Shown: in pieces, positions 36,984 to 39,720 of the stretch
Layout: every line of letters starts with the position of its first letter
Position numbering within the stretch: position 1 is the stretch's first letter
Origin: Phenylobacterium deserti
Lineage (GTDB): Bacteria > Pseudomonadota > Alphaproteobacteria > Caulobacterales > Caulobacteraceae
NCBI GenBank assembly: GCA_943332615.1
Contig: CALQQB010000041.1
Coordinates: forward strand, 1 to 39,720
Length of the DNA: 39,720 bases
Direction: 5' to 3'
The notes under the pieces: generated by a model
The model's input: only the letters and a program-made list of their open reading frames with translations
Databases searched by the model: none
Told to the model about the DNA's origin: nothing
Position numbers and translations under genes: made by a program

Positions 36984-37547
36984 TCAGGATCCGTTTTTCG
37001 GCCGCTTGAAGAAGCGGTCGAGGAGGGAAGGGTCGATGTCAGGCAGGTCTTCGGCCAGGTCTTCGGGCTCGCCGTCGGACGCCGCCGCGGCCGGGCCCGC
37101 GATGACGGCCGCGGCGTAGTCGGCCCAGGTCTCGACGCCGCCGCTCAGCTGGGCGACCAGGGCGCGCACGTCTGCGATGTCGATGATGATCTTCGTGCCG
37201 ACGTCTTCGGCGTCTTCGGCGCCCAGGGTTCCGGCATTACCGGGCGTCCGCAGCAATCGCGGCTCATCCAGCGGGGCGGTGACGAAGCACCGGGTGGCGT
37301 CGGCGACCTCGAAGATCACGCGGGCCAGCGCCGGGGTCAGCCCGCCGCGCAGCGAGAACATCGCACCCGGATTGTTATCGTCGGCGCCATAGAACTCGAC
37401 CTCCTCGTTGGTGGAGAGCAGCACGTCCGCCTCGCCACGCCCGCCCCAGCGCGCGCCGCAGGCCGTAAGCGCACGTCCGGTGGCGGCGTGCGCCTCCCGG
37501 CCACTCGGGGTGGTGCTGGAGGGCACCAGGTAGATGTCGAAGCTCAC
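36984..37547 (-). CDS. Unrecognised 187-residue protein inside the gcv operon
   Basis: 187 residues from an ATG-type start at 37547 ([16 protein letters not shown]), 4 nt after gcvH and 5 nt before gcvPA, so it is surely co-transcribed. No signal peptide or membrane segment. Visible stretches: [46 protein letters not shown], and [20 protein letters not shown], then an acidic tail ([18 protein letters not shown]) and a basic end [11 protein letters not shown] recognise no family. Position suggests a soluble accessory of glycine cleavage, for example an assembly or regulatory factor; this is inference from context only. Confidence 0.8.
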   Translation of the reverse strand: MSFDIYLVPSSTTPSGREAHAATGRALTACGARWGGRGEADVLLSTNEEVEFYGADDNNPGAMFSLRGGLTPALARVIFEVADATRCFVTAPLDEPRLLRTPGNAGTLGAEDAEDVGTKIIIDIADVRALVAQLSGGVETWADYAAAVIAGPAAAASDGEPEDLAEDLPDIDPSLLDRFFKRPKNGS

Positions 37548-37551
37548 GCGC

Positions 37552-37917
37552 TCACTGGCTTTCGAGGAAGGCTTCGTACGCCGCGCGGTCCATCAGCGCC
37601 TCGTACTCGGTGGCGTCGGGGACCCTGACCTTGGCGAACCAGCCGCCGCTCTCGGGGTCGGCGTTGACGGTCTCGGGCGCGTCGCCGAGCACGGGGTTGC
37701 CTTGCACGACTTCGCCGCTGAGCGGGGCGTAGACGTCGGACGCGGCCTTGACGCTCTCGACCACGGCGAAGGCGTCGCCGGCCTTCACATGCCTGCCGGC
37801 CTCAGGCGTCTCGACGAACACCACGTCGCCCAGCTGCTCGGCGGCATGGGCGGTGATGCCGATGGTCGCCACGTCGCCCTCGAGGACGACCCATTCATGA
37901 TCCTTGGTGAAGCGCAT
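37552..37917 (-). CDS. gcvH: Glycine cleavage system H protein
   Basis: 121 residues. The lipoylated lysine is K57 in [19 protein letters not shown]. It starts [15 protein letters not shown] and has [21 protein letters not shown], all standard for GcvH. It shuttles the aminomethyl group from the P-protein to GcvT and electrons to lipoamide dehydrogenase. It lies 11 nt after gcvT. Confidence 0.97.
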   Translation of the reverse strand: MRFTKDHEWVVLEGDVATIGITAHAAEQLGDVVFVETPEAGRHVKAGDAFAVVESVKAASDVYAPLSGEVVQGNPVLGDAPETVNADPESGGWFAKVRVPDATEYEALMDRAAYEAFLESQ

Positions 37918-37928
37918 TCGGGGGTCTC

Positions 37929-39062
37929 CTAGAGCTTTCGCACGTAGCGGTGGGGGACGAAGGGCGAGGCGACCACCTCGGCGGCCTGGGCCTTGCCTCG
38001 GACGATGACCTTCAGTTGCGTGCCCACGGCCTTCAAGGCCGGCGGCACGAAGGCCAGGGCGATGCCGGCCTTGAGACAGGGCGAATAGCCGCCAGACGTA
38101 ACCACCCCGATAATCGCGCCGGCGTCGTCGGCGACCTCGGCGCCTTCGCGGGCCGGGGCCCCCGCCAGCACGCGCAGACAGACCTTCACGCGGGCCGGGC
38201 CCTCGACCAGCTCCTTCGCGATCCGGCTGGCGCCCGGGAAGTCGCGCTGTTCACGGCGGTTCTTGTTGATCGCGAAGGTCAGGCCGGCCTCGACGGGGCT
38301 GACGGTCTCGTCCAGGTCGTGGCCGTAGAGCGGCAGGCCGGCTTCCAGGCGCAGCGAATCGCGCGCGCCCAGGCCTATGGGCCGCACGCGGTCGTCGGCC
38401 AGCAGGGTCGTCCACACCCGCGCCGCCTCGGTCGCGGGCACGGAGATCTCGTAGCCGTCCTCGCCGGTGTAGCCGGAGCGGGAGACGATCAGGTCCGTGC
38501 CGAAACCCTGCATCGACCGCACGTCCATGAACACCATGGTCTCGGTCCCGGGGACCAGGCCCTGGACGACGGCGGCGGCCTCCGGGCCCTGGACGGCGAT
38601 CAGGGCGCGGTCCTCCATCCGGTCGATGGTGACCTGGCCGGCGAGTTCGTCGTCGATGACCTTGAAGTCGTTGTCCTTGCACGCCCCGTTGACCACCACG
38701 AACAGGCCGTCGGTGACCGCGCCGTCCAGGGTGGTCGGCCGTCCCGCCATCAGGTCGTCGATGATGCCGCCCGTGCGGTTGAGCAGGATCGAATACTTCT
38801 GCCGCCCGGGCTTCAGGCCGATGTAGTCGCCGGGGACGACTTCTTCGAAGGCCGACAGCGGCGAGACGCCGGTAAGCCGCGCCTGACCCATGTGGCTGAC
38901 GTCGAAGATCCCGCAGTGCTCGCGGGTCCACAGGTGCTCGGCCATCACGCCCATGGGGTACTGGACGGGCATGGAATAGCCGGCGAACGCCACCATGCGC
39001 GCGCCGGCGGCGATGTGCGCGGCGGCGAGCGGGGTGGTCTTCAGGGGGGCATCGGTGGACAA
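37929..39062 (-). CDS. gcvT: Glycine cleavage system T protein (aminomethyltransferase)
   Basis: 377 residues from a TTG at 39062 ([16 protein letters not shown]), with GAGG 8 nt upstream; no ATG or GTG lies in frame between the riboswitch and ARMVAFAGY. Family landmarks: [62 protein letters not shown] and [22 protein letters not shown]. It transfers the methylene unit from GcvH to tetrahydrofolate, releasing ammonia. It is first gene of the operon and directly behind the glycine riboswitch. A weak start codon may be part of the control. Confidence 0.93.
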   Translation of the reverse strand: MSTDAPLKTTPLAAAHIAAGARMVAFAGYSMPVQYPMGVMAEHLWTREHCGIFDVSHMGQARLTGVSPLSAFEEVVPGDYIGLKPGRQKYSILLNRTGGIIDDLMAGRPTTLDGAVTDGLFVVVNGACKDNDFKVIDDELAGQVTIDRMEDRALIAVQGPEAAAVVQGLVPGTETMVFMDVRSMQGFGTDLIVSRSGYTGEDGYEISVPATEAARVWTTLLADDRVRPIGLGARDSLRLEAGLPLYGHDLDETVSPVEAGLTFAINKNRREQRDFPGASRIAKELVEGPARVKVCLRVLAGAPAREGAEVADDAGAIIGVVTSGGYSPCLKAGIALAFVPPALKAVGTQLKVIVRGKAQAAEVVASPFVPHRYVRKL

Positions 39063-39125
39063 GTTGGCGACCTCGGCTGACGACCGCGCTGGCCGGCAGG
39101 GCGGAACCCTGACGTCGCGCGCCCC

Positions 39126-39318
39126 CGCTGTCCTTGGGCCTGAGAGATTTCGGGCGCCCTGAGGGGGTCCCCTGCTCCTTCGGCGCCCTGTCGTGCTCAA
39201 GAGCCAGGCAGAGACTTTCCAGCGTTCATCAGCTCGCGCGGTCCGTTTGCCTGAGCGTTTCCGGGGCGGTTGCGCCTTCGGCGCCGAGCTCTGAGTCCCG
39301 GCCTCTCCCGCGAGAGTT
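39126..39318 (-). ncRNA. Tandem glycine riboswitch
   Basis: Read on the minus strand, the first aptamer has GCGGGAGAGG (near 39310), GGCGCCGAAGGCGCAA (39285-39270) and GCTCAGGCAAACGGACCGCG (about 39255-39236). The second has GGCGCCGAAGGAGCA (39187-39173) and CTCTCAGGCCCAAGGACAG (39146-39128). These are the two conserved halves of the glycine aptamer, twice. A short CAGGG-TTCCG-CCCTG hairpin and the GAGG ribosome binding site follow before the TTG start at 39062. Glycine binding normally turns gcv expression on. Confidence 0.93.
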
Positions 39319-39507
39319 GGAGGGGTTGTGTGGGAGGGGGTGGGGGGAGTCAATGGGGGTGGGGTGAAGACGATAGCTGTCCACCTAGGTCAGGCCATGG
39401 ACTCCCGTCTGTTGTTGGATGCGGCACGGCCCGAGGGCCCTGCGCGGTGGGGCCTTGGGTCGCCATCCGGCGATAGCCCAGCCGGCCCACCCCTCGATCC
39501 TGTCCAG

Positions 39508-39548
39508 CGGAGGGATGGGTGACGTTTTAGACCGGAGGGATGGGTGAC
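39508..39548. repeat. 16-bp direct repeat
   Basis: CGGAGGGATGGGTGAC occurs at 39508-39523 and again at 39533-39548. It precedes the truncated IS481-type gene and may mark an element end or a short tandem duplication at the insertion boundary. Confidence 0.6.
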
Positions 39549-39570
39549 AGGTTTGGGTCCGTCTTGCCGT

Positions 39571-39720
39571 CGCCGCGAGCGGCCGCACCAGGCGCTCGGC
39601 CAGACCCCGCCGGCGCGCCACTACCAGCCGTCGCCGAGACGGTTGCCCAAGCGGCTGCCCGAGCCGACCTATCCTAGGGAGGCCGACATCCGGCGCGTGC
39701 GCTCCAACGGCGAGATCAAG
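39571..39720 (+). pseudogene. IS481-type transposase, C-terminal remnant (runs off the window)
   Basis: The frame reads RRERPHQALGQTPPARHYQP then RLPKRLPEPTYPREADIRRV and RSNGEIK at the window edge. ERPHQALG and YPREADIRRVRSNG are the end of the integrase core and the C-terminal tail of IS481/IS3-like transposases. An in-frame TGA lies at 39520-39522, so no N-terminal part or DDE core precedes it; only a tail survives. The surrounding 39319-39507 holds no gene I can support. Confidence 0.85.

Overview
The window looks like chromosomal DNA of a Caulobacteraceae-type alphaproteobacterium, Phenylobacterium or Caulobacter-like. This is inferred from the very high GC, the cell-cycle methyltransferase CcrM with GANTC sites in its own leader, the split F0 operon (atpI-B-E-F'-F without the F1 genes), the tag-rnhB / ccrM / mutY / dciA / dsbA-like / smc neighbourhood, and a promoter upstream of atpI that fits the Caulobacter housekeeping consensus. 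No rRNA, tRNA or CRISPR array was seen.

Layout. 1-132: start of an IS5-type transposase running off the left edge. 230-3875: a YbjN-like exported protein, a QmcA-NfeD membrane pair, and an exported protein built from five four-cysteine repeats, followed by a clear terminator. 4012-11753: an accessory stretch with a DUF1330 gene broken by one amber codon, a two-gene operon of a feruloyl-CoA-synthase-like ligase and a ThDP enzyme, ygfZ, a GT9 glycosyltransferase, a heavily decayed dihydroorotase-like gene and a fluoroacetate-dehalogenase-like hydrolase. 11804-24647: a DNA-maintenance region (tag, rnhB, ccrM, mutY, dciA, smc) interleaved with a DUF2332 protein, a prolyl aminopeptidase, an MFS transporter, an unrecognised membrane protein and a DsbA-like protein.

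24817-27304: the F0 sector of ATP synthase. 27592-29322: an alkylsulfatase-like metallo-beta-lactamase-fold protein with an altered metal motif. 29802-33054: bphO-bphP, a heme oxygenase and a bacteriophytochrome HWE kinase with its own receiver domain, so the pair makes biliverdin and uses it as a red/far-red light sensor. 33216-33865: an IS6-type remnant and a PGPGW membrane protein. 34070-39318 (minus strand): the glycine cleavage operon gcvT-gcvH-ORF187-gcvPA-gcvPB behind a tandem glycine riboswitch. 39571-39720: a truncated IS481-type transposase running off the right edge.

The most promising leads are the unrecognised 187-residue gene inside the riboswitch-controlled gcv operon, the five-repeat cysteine protein, the sulfatase-like enzyme with HFHYVGG in place of HxHxDH, and the GANTC pairs or clusters at ccrM and at the IS5 transposase. 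All assignments come from reading the sequence; no database search was run.
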